Source: Planctomycetota bacterium
Lineage (GTDB): Bacteria > Planctomycetota > Planctomycetia > Planctomycetales > Planctomycetaceae
Direction: 5' to 3'
Length of the DNA stretch: 64,000 bases
Assembly (NCBI GenBank): GCA_022600195.1
Contig: JAHZKX010000017.1
Coordinates: 1 to 64,000, forward strand
In this document: positions 9,339 to 18,578 of the stretch, piece after piece
Position numbering within the stretch: position 1 is the first letter of the stretch
Layout of the letters: each line of letters starts with the position of its first letter
Notes under the pieces: generated by a model
Database searches by the model: none
Told to the model about the DNA's origin: nothing
Seen by the model: only the letters and a program-made list of their open reading frames with translations
Translations under genes and position numbers: made by a program

Positions 9339-11792
9339 CTACTTACCAGTGACATTCACATAGTGCGGTGTGGACCAGGCGAGGTGGCCGTGGGCTGCCA
9401 TCAGGTTTCCGGGGAGAATGGGGGCATCCTTCGATTGCACGATTCGCCAGTAGAACCAGTGTCTGCCTGCGGGTAAGTTTTTCAAGCGATGAGTGACGTT
9501 GAACTCTTTGGTTTCGCTGCCTTTGACTGTTTTGATCTCTTTGCCGTTGTGAATTAACGCAGCTGAAACGATGGGTCGTGTACCGATTGCCTTTAACGAC
9601 AAATTGACAGTGCCGTCTTGTGAATCGATTTCTTCGCCCATCAAGGCTTCATTGGCGCGGGCGTCGATGAAGAACTGTGAACCGTTGGTGGCAAAGCAAC
9701 GGCGTTTTTTCAAGGCGTCGAAAATGGCTTCCGCCGTTAGCTCTTCGGCATAGATGCCCGTTAAGGCACCACTCAAACCGGGTGCGCGACGATGGGAATC
9801 GCCACACGCGACGAACGCCATGTTGCCGCCGCGATTGAGGATGCCGTGAAACAGTTGGGGCACGCTCTGAATGTAATTGCTCCAGCCGGATGTCAACTCC
9901 ATGCCGACTTCCACCTCATGGCCCGATGGTTTGAAGGCGGGATGCTGGGTTAATGTGATACCGCCCGTTTTCTGGACTTCGTAATTCAAGCGGGCGATGT
10001 CATTTTCGACTTCCACAAACCGAATCACGGGACCGCCTGCGGGCGGATAAACGACGCTACGGTGATTGGGGAACGAACGGTTTTTGTAAGGATGCGTCCA
10101 GTTGCCGGGATCAGAGTCTTTCGCCGTGCTGACGCCGGGAATGCGGGACGTCCATTCGTAACCGGGCAGCGAAAGGAACTTTTTCTGTTCCGTAAAGGCA
10201 TTGGCGAAGAAGTTCCCCAGTTCATATTCGTATTGTGTCAGCGGCACGATATAAAAATCGTTATTCGTAAAGACAACCACATCCAGCCCGGCCCGGTCAC
10301 GGGCATAGTGATTTAGTTCATCCGGTTCTCCTTCCGCGTCTGATGAAAGGTTATTGTGACAATGCATGTCCGCCCAGAAGAGCTTGAATGTTTTGTCGCC
10401 CACATGAATCTCTCGTCGCGGCGTCACTTCCGCCTGAATCGGAAGTTCGGTCGGCTGCCAACCTGCCCATTGTTCCTGCTTGAATGGGGTCTGCTGATTC
10501 AGATCACCGACGAGACGATGATAGACGCGTCGGCCGCCGCCGAAGACATTCGAAGCCAACAGAGCAAATTTGCCGTCAGTCGCTTGTTCGGGATGTGTCA
10601 GATGGTATTCGACCTTTCCCTGTAACAGCACAGTCGGCGGCTGCAGTCTGTTCTGTTGAATGCGTCGACCTACCAGATCGCCGCGTGGCTTGGCCGTCGA
10701 GCCGCGATGATCTGATTTTCGTTCCCACATCAACCAGAGGTCCTCTCCCTCGGCCAGCAACATCGGTGTGGTCCGCCTACCCAGATAGCCGCTGGTGGCG
10801 ACCGGCTTGGGATCAATTTGTGCGACTAAACCTTGGGTTAATTCTGCCGCAACACTGTTGCCCTCGGCATCTGTGATCTGGTTCCAACCTTGCGGATCCC
10901 GTTTTGCGACGTGCAGCGTATGCCACTGACTGATCACGCCCGGGCCGCCAATCACATCCTGCTTTTGCAACCAGGCGACGAACAGCCCCTGCTTTGTTGA
11001 AAGAATTGTGGGTTGTAAAGCATGCATTTCATCGGGTGAGATCGATTCAATCGGACCGAGTTCCCGTGAGACGCTTCGCCCCACGACGTTGTATCGTTTA
11101 TTCTTGTATTGATCCCAGACCACCCACAATTTGGCAGGTTGGTTGACGTCGCTCGAATAATCAACGGCGATCGCAGGCCGAAAGGCGTTTCGTCTTTCAA
11201 ACGAAAGCGTGATTGGTTCCTGCCAGTCCTCACCTTTTAGTACACGACTTTGAATCTGAAAATGTCCGTCCTGAAGTCCGCTCCAGACGACCATCAGTTG
11301 ATCGTCGGCAATCTGTACCGCCGTCGGCTGAATGGCGTTGGTTTGTTTGTCGGAGACGGTCACTACTTTTTGCGCCGTTTCCCCTTGATACGAACGTGCC
11401 AGGATTTTCCAACCCGTCGGTTTCTTAGCCGACCAGATGACCCAGAGCTTGCCCTGACCCATCGTCACGAGAGTCGGATGCCCGTGTACTGCTCCTTCTT
11501 CGCTGACAATCTGCACCGGCCCCAATGTGCCATTCGCCTCAATCTTACGGAGCAGAATTTGATCGCGACTGTCTTTAAACGCACTCCAGGTTACCCACGT
11601 GACACCATTGGGCATGGTCACCGCTGACGGATGAGAGTCGTATGTTTTGCTGTTTTCGTTGATGATCACATCAGCGGGAAGAGCAGAGAGATCGACAGAA
11701 ACCGGTTCCGCACTCTGCAGGTTGTGAGGTAAAATGAATAACGCGGCAAACAGAATCGGTAAAGCGATTAGAGAATGATCTTTGATAGGCAC
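9339..11792 (-). CDS. Secreted beta-propeller + DUF3604 (PHP-like) protein
   Basis: The track begins at 11879, but GTG at 11792 has a ggag ribosome site 11 nt upstream and directly gives a signal peptide (MPIKDHSLIALPILFAALF, cleavage near QSAEP), so I place the start there (817 aa). The N-terminal half has repeated strand pairs typical of a sialidase-like propeller (LWVIWSAKKPTG, LWVVWDQYKNK). The C-terminal half has the DUF3604/PHP-like metal motif WADMHCHNNLSSD, a second GDSHRRAPG motif and CFATNGSQFF. DUF3604 proteins resemble metal-dependent phosphoesterases; the substrate is unknown. Export suggests action on extracellular polymers. Confidence 0.8.
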   Translation of the reverse strand: MPIKDHSLIALPILFAALFILPHNLQSAEPVSVDLSALPADVIINENSKTYDSHPSAVTMPNGVTWVTWSAFKDSRDQILLRKIEANGTLGPVQIVSEEGAVHGHPTLVTMGQGKLWVIWSAKKPTGWKILARSYQGETAQKVVTVSDKQTNAIQPTAVQIADDQLMVVWSGLQDGHFQIQSRVLKGEDWQEPITLSFERRNAFRPAIAVDYSSDVNQPAKLWVVWDQYKNKRYNVVGRSVSRELGPIESISPDEMHALQPTILSTKQGLFVAWLQKQDVIGGPGVISQWHTLHVAKRDPQGWNQITDAEGNSVAAELTQGLVAQIDPKPVATSGYLGRRTTPMLLAEGEDLWLMWERKSDHRGSTAKPRGDLVGRRIQQNRLQPPTVLLQGKVEYHLTHPEQATDGKFALLASNVFGGGRRVYHRLVGDLNQQTPFKQEQWAGWQPTELPIQAEVTPRREIHVGDKTFKLFWADMHCHNNLSSDAEGEPDELNHYARDRAGLDVVVFTNNDFYIVPLTQYEYELGNFFANAFTEQKKFLSLPGYEWTSRIPGVSTAKDSDPGNWTHPYKNRSFPNHRSVVYPPAGGPVIRFVEVENDIARLNYEVQKTGGITLTQHPAFKPSGHEVEVGMELTSGWSNYIQSVPQLFHGILNRGGNMAFVACGDSHRRAPGLSGALTGIYAEELTAEAIFDALKKRRCFATNGSQFFIDARANEALMGEEIDSQDGTVNLSLKAIGTRPIVSAALIHNGKEIKTVKGSETKEFNVTHRLKNLPAGRHWFYWRIVQSKDAPILPGNLMAAHGHLAWSTPHYVNVTGK

Positions 11793-11984
11793 GACGGTGG
11801 TTTCTCCGTTGGAGTCTGTTCTTTCATTTTTAAATAGCAGTGTTAATTCTAACATAGGATCATGATCGATGTGTAGCATGAACGGCTGTGTGGATCTTTA
11901 TGGTTTCGTGAAAGTGGCCTCATTCACCTTCTAATCAGTGCGATAGACTTAGGATTGATTCGCAATTGGGTAGACATCTGCATG

Positions 11985-12012
11985 TTGTCAACTGAGTTAA
12001 TGTGGCTATAGT
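11985..12012 (+). promoter_or_regulatory. Candidate sigma-70 promoter for the Lacal_2735-like gene
   Basis: TTGTCA at 11985-11990 and TATAGT at 12007-12012 are separated by 16 bp, about 40 bp before the start codon. It is a reasonable housekeeping-type promoter by eye only. Confidence 0.35.
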
Positions 12013-12053
12013 CCAGTTGTGGGCTGCAAATAATACATTTTTAAGAGGACTGA

Positions 12054-12245
12054 ATGATGTTTGGCTGGTTGCGTGGTGATCCCAAAAAGAAATTAGAGGC
12101 ACAATACGCCAAAAAGCTGGAAGAGGCCCGCGATGCCCAGCGGAATGGGAATATTCAGGGATATGCGAGTTTGATGACTGAGGCGGAAACGATTCTGCTG
12201 GAAATCGATCGGCTTGCAGAGACGGTAGAAGATGGAAACGCTTGA
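12054..12245 (+). CDS. Lacal_2735/DUF6435-like small protein
   Basis: 63 aa, preceded by an aagagga ribosome site and a candidate promoter. It begins with MFGWLRGDPKKKLEAQYAKK and continues as a charged amphipathic helix pair with a conserved-looking MTEAETILLEIDRL segment, the pattern of the small Lacal_2735 (DUF6435) family found in many aquatic bacteria. The function is unknown. ATG at 12057 is an alternative start one codon later. Confidence 0.7.
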   Translation: MMFGWLRGDPKKKLEAQYAKKLEEARDAQRNGNIQGYASLMTEAETILLEIDRLAETVEDGNA

Positions 12246-12252
12246 TTTTTTT

Positions 12253-12353
12253 CTACCACGAAAAACACGAAAATGATTGATGCCCCTGAGACAATCAGGT
12301 GCCACTGTTTGACAATTGGAATTAAAAAAGATAACAACGGCGTCTAGCGCCGT
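12253..12353. repeat. Intergenic repeat motifs and small hairpin
   Basis: Between two convergent genes. ctaccacgaaaa (12253-12264) recurs exactly at 20547-20558. ggtgccactgt (12298-12308) is the reverse complement of a sequence at 9217-9227. acggcg/cgccgt (12337-12342, 12348-12353) forms a hairpin around tctag. These look like dispersed intergenic repeats and the hairpin may help termination. Confidence 0.35.
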
Positions 12354-12374
12354 GCCGCTCAATTGAATCGGTTC

Positions 12375-13550
12375 TTAATACAGATTCTTCTTCAGCACAT
12401 CCAGTGGGTAGGTTGTATCGCGCCAGCGGACGCCGCCATTTTTTAGTGTGATCCAGGCGGAGCGGCAGATGGCGAAGGCGAGGGCCAGTGAGGCGAAGAA
12501 CATCAGAGGCGTGACGCGAACTCCTGAGGAAAACAGGACAGCGATCATCGCGTAGCAGAGATGCAGCAGGACCACTGTGATGATGAAGCCCAGCGTTTGA
12601 GCGAGCGGGAAGAAAAAAGGCATGATAAAGGGCATCACGAAAAATGAGAGATAGAGCATCATCACCAGAATGAGTCGGATCACCGAATAGTTGAAAGAGG
12701 CGAAGGAATTTTTTTCGACGCCGGTGATCACGCCCCAGGCGGAGGGTTGCCAGCGGACTTTGAGTTGTTCGATGGCCAGGTAAATATCCTGTCGATAGTG
12801 ATGGTGTTTGATTAACTTGCCGAGCTTGATGTCGTCCAGCACATCCAGTTTGATCGTTTCAAAGCCGCCGACACTTTCGTAAACGGAAGTTTTGACGAGA
12901 TTAAACGCACCAATGCCGATGTAGGCGTAGGTCCAGCGTGTGGGCACCAGCCAGAGAAATGTGCCACCCGTTAACAGGAAGCCGAAGAATGCAATGAATG
13001 CCATTTCGATGATCCCGCCGCGTGCCAGTTGCGGTAGAAGACAGAGATGATCGAGTTGTTTGTGCAGAAAAATGCGAGTTGCATGCGAGATCGCCTGCGG
13101 AGTGAAGATGATATCGCCATCGGTAAACAGCAGCAGTTCGCCGTTCGCGATTTTTACTCCCTGATGCATGGCGTGCGATTTCCCCAGCCAGTCGGAGGGC
13201 AGTTCTTCGATTTGCAGGATCTGCATCGAAGTGCGTTCCTGCTGTTTTGCTTCGGCTGCGACGCGTTCCATTATCGCACCGGTTTCGTCAGTGGAACGAT
13301 CATTGACGGCGATAATTTCGAGGCGCGGATAGTCGGAAGCCAACAGGGAGTTGAGTGTCTGTTCAATCGTTTCTGCTTCATCTTTGGCAGGTACGATAAC
13401 TGAGATCAGCGGCCAGTCTTCCGGAACTTCAGTGTTGGGCAGACAGCGTGAAATGCGTTTGCGGATCATCATGATCAACGAAGGCACCAGCAAAACCGTC
13501 CAGAAGACAACGGTTGCATAACCCCAGACTGTGATGATCGATGACGGCAT
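12375..13550 (-). CDS. Family 2 glycosyltransferase, HpnB-like
   Basis: 391 aa. An N-terminal membrane helix is followed by a GT-A domain: VPAKDEAETI nucleotide-binding region, the LLFTDGDIIF acidic metal motif, and several C-terminal membrane helices (from about residue 185 and 290-350). The order and PSDWLGKSHAMHQG resemble the hopanoid-cluster glycosyltransferase HpnB. No hopanoid gene is visible nearby, so the substrate is uncertain. It follows the LhgO gene on the same strand after 35 bp and could be co-transcribed. Confidence 0.8.
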   Translation of the reverse strand: MPSSIITVWGYATVVFWTVLLVPSLIMMIRKRISRCLPNTEVPEDWPLISVIVPAKDEAETIEQTLNSLLASDYPRLEIIAVNDRSTDETGAIMERVAAEAKQQERTSMQILQIEELPSDWLGKSHAMHQGVKIANGELLLFTDGDIIFTPQAISHATRIFLHKQLDHLCLLPQLARGGIIEMAFIAFFGFLLTGGTFLWLVPTRWTYAYIGIGAFNLVKTSVYESVGGFETIKLDVLDDIKLGKLIKHHHYRQDIYLAIEQLKVRWQPSAWGVITGVEKNSFASFNYSVIRLILVMMLYLSFFVMPFIMPFFFPLAQTLGFIITVVLLHLCYAMIAVLFSSGVRVTPLMFFASLALAFAICRSAWITLKNGGVRWRDTTYPLDVLKKNLY

Positions 13551-13585
13551 CGCGGGTCAACTTTCTTTGGTTATTCCAACCGGGG

Positions 13586-14785
13586 TTATTCCAATCGAGG
13601 TGCGAGCAGGTCGGTCACCAGTGTACCGATTCGGAGTGACGAAGTGGCAGCCGGCGAGGGAGCATTCAGTACGTTAATCATACGATCGGATTCATCGATA
13701 AGAAAGTCGTCGATGATTTTCCCGTCTCGGCCCAGTGCCTGTGCGCGGACTCCTGCGGGGGCGGTTTCCAGGTCTTCTGATTTGATTTCGGGAACCAGTC
13801 GCTGCAGTTCTTTGACAAACGCGGGTTTACTGAGTGAACGCCACATTTCTTTGACGCCGGTTTTCCAGTATTTCATGGCCATCTTCAGAAAGCCAGGATA
13901 GGTGGCCGATTCGAACATGTCACGGAGATTGATGTGCGAATTCGAATACCCTTCGCGGGCAAAGGCCCAGACGGCGTTGGGTCCACATTCGACGCCACCC
14001 TGAATGATTTTTGTGAAGTGCACACCGAGAAAAGGAAACTCGGGATTGGGTACGGGGTAAATCAGCGAACGGCAGAGATGTTGCGCTGCGGGTTTGAGTG
14101 TGAAGAATTCGCCGCGAAAGGGGACAATTTTGGAATTTGGTTTCGAGCCACCCATACGGGCCACACGATCGCTGAACAGGCCACTACAGTTGATGACCTG
14201 CCTGGCGGAATATTCGCCCGCGCGGGTTTGAATGGTAATGTGATCGGCATGATGCACAATGCCGGTGACTTCGGCACCGGTTTGAACCTGATTGTCTTTT
14301 TCCTGAATGCGTTGTGCGAGTCGTTCGGCGACCTGTTTGTAATCGATGATGCCGGTTTCCGGAACGTGAATCGCGCGGATGCCTGCCACGTGCGGCTCCA
14401 GTTCTTTGAGCCGTGGCTCATCGATCATTTCACATCTGACGCCATTTTGCTGGCCTCGTGAGAAGATGGTGTCGAGCGCGTTGAATTCTGATTCATCAAC
14501 AGCGACGATGACTTTGCCACATTGATCCCAGGGAATTTCTTCGGCATCACAGAAGGCTTCCATCTCTTCTTTGCCTTCACGACAGTTGGTGGCTCTTAAC
14601 GACCCGGGTTTATAATAAATGCCGGAATGCAGCACGCCGGAATTGTGTCCGGTCTGGTGCTGGGCAACCTGGTTTTCTTTTTCGAGAACTAAAACCGATT
14701 TGTCGGGAAAGCGTTGAGATAAACGCCAGGCGGTGGCCAGCCCTACGATTCCCCCACCAATTATTGCAACATCTACAGTTTTCAT
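13586..14785 (-). CDS. lhgO: L-2-hydroxyglutarate oxidase
   Basis: 399 aa FAD enzyme of the DAO family, oxidising L-2-hydroxyglutarate to 2-oxoglutarate. The Rossmann motif IGGGIVGLATAWRLS starts at residue 8, with GHNSGVLHSGIYYKPGS soon after, a strongly conserved LhgO signature. The FAD-site end region APSPAATSSLRIG is also present. The length matches the family (about 395-400). It is likely cytoplasmic or peripheral to the membrane. It is divergent from the dipeptidase gene, with 129 bp between starts. Confidence 0.93.
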   Translation of the reverse strand: MKTVDVAIIGGGIVGLATAWRLSQRFPDKSVLVLEKENQVAQHQTGHNSGVLHSGIYYKPGSLRATNCREGKEEMEAFCDAEEIPWDQCGKVIVAVDESEFNALDTIFSRGQQNGVRCEMIDEPRLKELEPHVAGIRAIHVPETGIIDYKQVAERLAQRIQEKDNQVQTGAEVTGIVHHADHITIQTRAGEYSARQVINCSGLFSDRVARMGGSKPNSKIVPFRGEFFTLKPAAQHLCRSLIYPVPNPEFPFLGVHFTKIIQGGVECGPNAVWAFAREGYSNSHINLRDMFESATYPGFLKMAMKYWKTGVKEMWRSLSKPAFVKELQRLVPEIKSEDLETAPAGVRAQALGRDGKIIDDFLIDESDRMINVLNAPSPAATSSLRIGTLVTDLLAPRLE

Positions 14786-14914
14786 GGATGACTTCTATAC
14801 TCAAATGACCCGCGGGAACTTATACTCCACACAGGATAACATCATTCCCGAGTCTCTCTCACCTTCAATGATTTCATTCTTATAACTTAGCAGGATCGAG
14901 GTTACAGGAAAACA

Positions 14915-16282
14915 ATGGTTGACCAAGTTCGCGAGTATTTAGAGCAACATCAGGATCGGTTCATTACAGAGCTGACTGATTTTTTGAAAATCCCCAGCGT
15001 GAGTGCCGATTCGACATTGAACGCGGAAACCCGACGTGGTGCCGAATTTGTCTTAAAGCAACTGGAAGCAGCGGGTATTGAAAGCCGAATCATTGAAACC
15101 GCTGGTCATCCGATTGTGTATGGCGCCTGGAAAAAAGCGGAAGGCAAGCCGACGGTGCTGGTTTACGGGCATTATGATGTGCAGCCCCCCGATCCGCTGG
15201 ATCAATGGATTACGCCCCCCTTTGAGCCGGACATTCGTGACGGACACATTTATGCACGTGGTGCCACTGATGACAAAGGGCAGATGTATACACACATCAA
15301 ATCGGTCGAAGCCTGGATGAAAACGCATGGTGAGCTGCCGGTGAACCTGATCTTCGTTATCGAAGGTGAAGAAGAGGTCGGCAGCGACAATCTGGATCGC
15401 TTTCTGGAAGAGAACAAAGATCTGGTGGCCTGTGATATCGCGGTGATCAGTGATACGAGTCAATATGCACCGGGCATCCCCGCGATCACTTATGGTTTGC
15501 GGGGAATTCTGGCGTGTGAAGTGATCGTACGCGGACCGAATCAGGATTTGCACAGTGGTGTGTTTGGTGGCGCGGTGACGAACCCGGCCAATGGTCTGGC
15601 GCGGATGATTGCCGCGTTGCACGATGAACAGGGGCGAGTGCAGATTCCCGGCTTCTATGATGGCGTGATCGAACTCACGCAGGAAGAGCGCGATCAGTTT
15701 GCTGCCCTGCCCTTTGATGAATTCGCTTTTATGGAAAGCCTGGGCATCAACGCCGTCGATGGTGAAGAAGGCTTTAGCACACTGGAACGCCGCTGGGCAA
15801 GGCCCACCTGTGACGTGAACGGCATGATCTCCGGCTATACTGGAGAAGGGCCGAAGACGATTGTGCCTGCGGAAGCGCGGGTCAAAATCACGTGTCGGCT
15901 GGTTCCCGATCAGGACCCGGTTTTGCTGACGAAAGCGCTGGAGCAATACTTAAAAGCACAGTTGCCCACGGGGCTGACGATGGAATTTGAAGACTTCCAT
16001 GGTTGTAAAGCACTGGTATTTGATTATCAAAGTCCGTATATGAGTGCCGCTCGGTCGGCCATTGAGCAGGCATTCGGAGCCGCCCCGGTGATGATTCGCG
16101 AAGGGGGTTCGATTCCCGTTGTGGAAACGTTCCAGACCGTGGTCGGCGTGGATACCCTCTTACTGGGCTGGGGCCAGAACACCGACAACCTGCACAGCCC
16201 GAACGAACGCTTTGCCCTCGAATCGTTCCGACAGGGAACACTGGCGAGTGCCCTGCTCTGGCGTGAACTTGCGAACGTATAA
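14915..16282 (+). CDS. M20 family dipeptidase
   Basis: 455 aa zinc aminopeptidase/dipeptidase of the ArgE/DapE/CPG2 group. Metal-site motifs are visible in order: [11 protein letters not shown] (His/Asp), [16 protein letters not shown], and the later conserved LHSPNERF near the C-terminus. A lid/dimerisation domain lies between about residues 190 and 340. No signal peptide, so it probably acts in the cytoplasm on imported peptides. Confidence 0.9.
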   Translation: MVDQVREYLEQHQDRFITELTDFLKIPSVSADSTLNAETRRGAEFVLKQLEAAGIESRIIETAGHPIVYGAWKKAEGKPTVLVYGHYDVQPPDPLDQWITPPFEPDIRDGHIYARGATDDKGQMYTHIKSVEAWMKTHGELPVNLIFVIEGEEEVGSDNLDRFLEENKDLVACDIAVISDTSQYAPGIPAITYGLRGILACEVIVRGPNQDLHSGVFGGAVTNPANGLARMIAALHDEQGRVQIPGFYDGVIELTQEERDQFAALPFDEFAFMESLGINAVDGEEGFSTLERRWARPTCDVNGMISGYTGEGPKTIVPAEARVKITCRLVPDQDPVLLTKALEQYLKAQLPTGLTMEFEDFHGCKALVFDYQSPYMSAARSAIEQAFGAAPVMIREGGSIPVVETFQTVVGVDTLLLGWGQNTDNLHSPNERFALESFRQGTLASALLWRELANV

Positions 16283-16614
16283 TTTGAGTTTCTCAGACCC
16301 AACTGGCTTAATCTCAGGTTTAAATCAGAATTAAGCCCAGCTCTTCAAAATCAAACAACTTTCAGCAACGACAGTGATATTTCGATAAATCGCAGGAGTT
16401 GTCCAACTGGATTTTGCTTGTCCGCTGTGTTAATGTGAAATCTTCTTATGGGCATTCTTTGCCCTTTGTTCACCATGACAATTCACCGGGACAAAATTTC
16501 GCCGACGTTATGTAATGAAACTCCCTCCATCGAAGCTCTCTTCGAACAGGGTACTCCTTACGGTTTTCGACTGACCCGGAACTGTCATCACACTTCTCGC
16601 GCCAAACATGCAAA
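16283..16614. other. Intergenic region with weak inverted repeat
   Basis: 332 bp without a credible gene. ctggcttaat (16303-16312) and attaagcccag (16330-16340) pair apart from one bulge, 20 bp after the dipeptidase stop, so it could act as a terminator although no T-run follows. Nothing else stands out. Confidence 0.3.
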
Positions 16615-17862
16615 ATGGACATAATTATGAAGAACATTGATCGATCCAGCTGCAATTTGAGTCGACGCGACTTTGCAAAAGTGGCGACAACCGCCATGGC
16701 TGCAGGGGGATTGGGGTTCAGCAGCATGATTCCAGCGGCTTTTGCTCAGGAAAATCGACCCAAGGCTCAAAAGATCGAAAATCGTCTCTATTTTCTGACA
16801 ATCGACGGCAAGCCATATGACCGCGGACTACAGCATGGACAAGCCATGCGATACGTTATTCAAAGTGGCATGGCGCGGTGGAAGCAATGGATCGGAGAAG
16901 TGCTTGAACAATCGGATCCCGAAATTGAGATCGCGGAGTTCGTGCAGGGGACCGACTTCATGGGCGCCATCCAGAAGCATACCCCCGACCTCTATCGCGA
17001 ACTGCAAGGTATCGCAGCCGGCGCTCAGGTCGACTTCAACACGCTCTATGCCTACAACATGTTCGACGAATTCCTGTCCTTTACGATCAAGAAATACCGC
17101 CTCGGATTCTGCACCGGCTTCGGCGTTTACGGCAGAAAAGACATGCCGAACATCATTGGACAGAATAACGACCTGCCTCGATTCTTTGACGGCACACAAA
17201 CGTTACTGCGTATCAAGGGAGTTGATGGCAGTCAGACTTACGTGTTCACGTTCGCAGGGTTACTGGCAAACAATGGACTGAATGACGCTTCGGTCGGCTG
17301 CACGATCAACATCATGCCAACGCGTCTTTCAGGTGAGCTTGATGGTCTGCCCATGCCCTATATGGTGCGGGGAATTCTGGCCCGCAAGTCCCGTCGTGAA
17401 GCAGTAGAGTTTGTCAAGAGTGTCAGCAAGTACGCCGGCCCAATGGATTATATCATTGGTGATCCAACAGGTGTCACAGTTGTCGAGACGGGCAAGGACT
17501 ATTTCAAAATCCATGAAACGTACAAGGGCGAGAAGTATATTCCGCATACCAATCATCCGCTCGACATGACACCACAGATCAAGCCGGGCGAGGCTTCGAA
17601 GAGTCCCGAGCGATTGGCGAAGCTGGTCGAGATGATCGGAGGCCGAGTCGACAAAATTAACGTCAGCGAGACACGAAAGATCTTCCGCTCTCGACCGATT
17701 CTCAAGAACTACCAGACTGACCCCACCTTTCCCACGCTGGAAAGTATCATCATCGAGCTAGACCCAGCCAACCCCCGACTTCAAATCGCCCCTGGCCCTC
17801 CAGACATGTACAAGTACAACAGCTTCGATTTCAAGAAGGGCTTTATCGGGACGGAAGAGTAG
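16615..17862 (+). CDS. Tat-exported C45-like Ntn hydrolase
   Basis: 415 aa. The N-terminus has a Tat motif (LSRRDFAKVATTAMAAGG) and a cleavage site near AFAQE. The body resembles C45 acyl-coenzyme A:6-APA acyltransferase-like or phospholipase-B-like Ntn hydrolases: GQAMRYVIQSGM, ELQGIAAGAQVDFNTLYAYN, and LGFCTGFGVYGR with the cysteine that would be the autoprocessed nucleophile. The substrate cannot be predicted. The alternative start is ATG 16627. Confidence 0.75.
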   Translation: MDIIMKNIDRSSCNLSRRDFAKVATTAMAAGGLGFSSMIPAAFAQENRPKAQKIENRLYFLTIDGKPYDRGLQHGQAMRYVIQSGMARWKQWIGEVLEQSDPEIEIAEFVQGTDFMGAIQKHTPDLYRELQGIAAGAQVDFNTLYAYNMFDEFLSFTIKKYRLGFCTGFGVYGRKDMPNIIGQNNDLPRFFDGTQTLLRIKGVDGSQTYVFTFAGLLANNGLNDASVGCTINIMPTRLSGELDGLPMPYMVRGILARKSRREAVEFVKSVSKYAGPMDYIIGDPTGVTVVETGKDYFKIHETYKGEKYIPHTNHPLDMTPQIKPGEASKSPERLAKLVEMIGGRVDKINVSETRKIFRSRPILKNYQTDPTFPTLESIIIELDPANPRLQIAPGPPDMYKYNSFDFKKGFIGTEE

Positions 17863-17925
17863 CGCGCAACCCTGGCATTAACAAAGATTCTACAATACCA
17901 TTCGTGAATTTTACGATTTAAAACT

Positions 17926-17941
17926 GACCTTCAGTAAGGTC
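17926..17941. repeat. Small hairpin before VOC gene
   Basis: gacctt/aaggtc with loop cagt, followed by cctgtcccctgtcct, a duplicated cctgtcc. The text resembles the GGGGACAGG-type ends of REP elements tied to RAYT transposases. No transposase is present. Confidence 0.3.
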
Positions 17942-17980
17942 CTGTCCCCTGTCCTAACTAGTTCATTCTGGTAAATAATT

Positions 17981-18475
17981 ATGAGTAATTATCCAAGAAC
18001 ATTCTCACATATTGGTATTTCTGTTCCGGATGTAGAGAAGGCGGTTGAGTTTTATAGTGCAGTGATGGGTTGGTACCTGATTATGAAGCCCACTGTAATT
18101 ACTGAAGAGTCGGAAACACCCATCGGTCAAATGTGTCTTGATGTCTTTGGGGCTGGCTGGGGCTCTTTCAAAATTGCGCACATGACCACTGGCGACAGTA
18201 TTGGCGTGGAAATGTTTGAGTTCATAAACAACGAGAAATCAAAGGAATTCGAGTATTGGAAAACGGGCACATTTCATTTTTGCGTGCAAGATCCAGATAT
18301 AGAGGGTCTTGTAGAAAAAATAGTGGCTCACGGCGGTAAGCAAAGAATGCCAATTCGTGAGTACTATCCGGGCGAGAAGCCCTACAGGATGGTTTATGTA
18401 GAAGATCCATTCGGTCTTGTTTTTGAGATTTACTCTCACAGTTATGGACTTACTTATTCGCAAGGTGCCTATTGA
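17981..18475 (+). CDS. VOC (glyoxalase-like) protein
   Basis: 164 aa with one vicinal-oxygen-chelate domain: HIGISVPDVEKAVEFYSAVMGW at the N-terminus (first metal His) and YVEDPFGLVFEIYSHSYG at the C-terminus (Glu ligand). The IRNN-like central strand TGTFHFCVQDPDIEGL is in place. Possible roles are lactoylglutathione lyase, dioxygenase or resistance protein; no substrate is indicated. It precedes the QorA-like gene on the same strand after 103 bp. Confidence 0.8.
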   Translation: MSNYPRTFSHIGISVPDVEKAVEFYSAVMGWYLIMKPTVITEESETPIGQMCLDVFGAGWGSFKIAHMTTGDSIGVEMFEFINNEKSKEFEYWKTGTFHFCVQDPDIEGLVEKIVAHGGKQRMPIREYYPGEKPYRMVYVEDPFGLVFEIYSHSYGLTYSQGAY

Positions 18476-18578
18476 TTATTCAAAATGGTATGCATCCAGA
18501 CAATATTCCCCCGACGCGTTCACTTAGCCATTGATGCGAAGCGTGATCCAACCAAATCAGTAAAACAGGAAAGCCACA

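Noticed and set aside
13934-14461. 175-aa plus-strand ORF
   Set aside because: Antisense to lhgO.
15053-15946. 297-aa minus-strand ORF
   Set aside because: Antisense shadow of the well-supported M20 dipeptidase.
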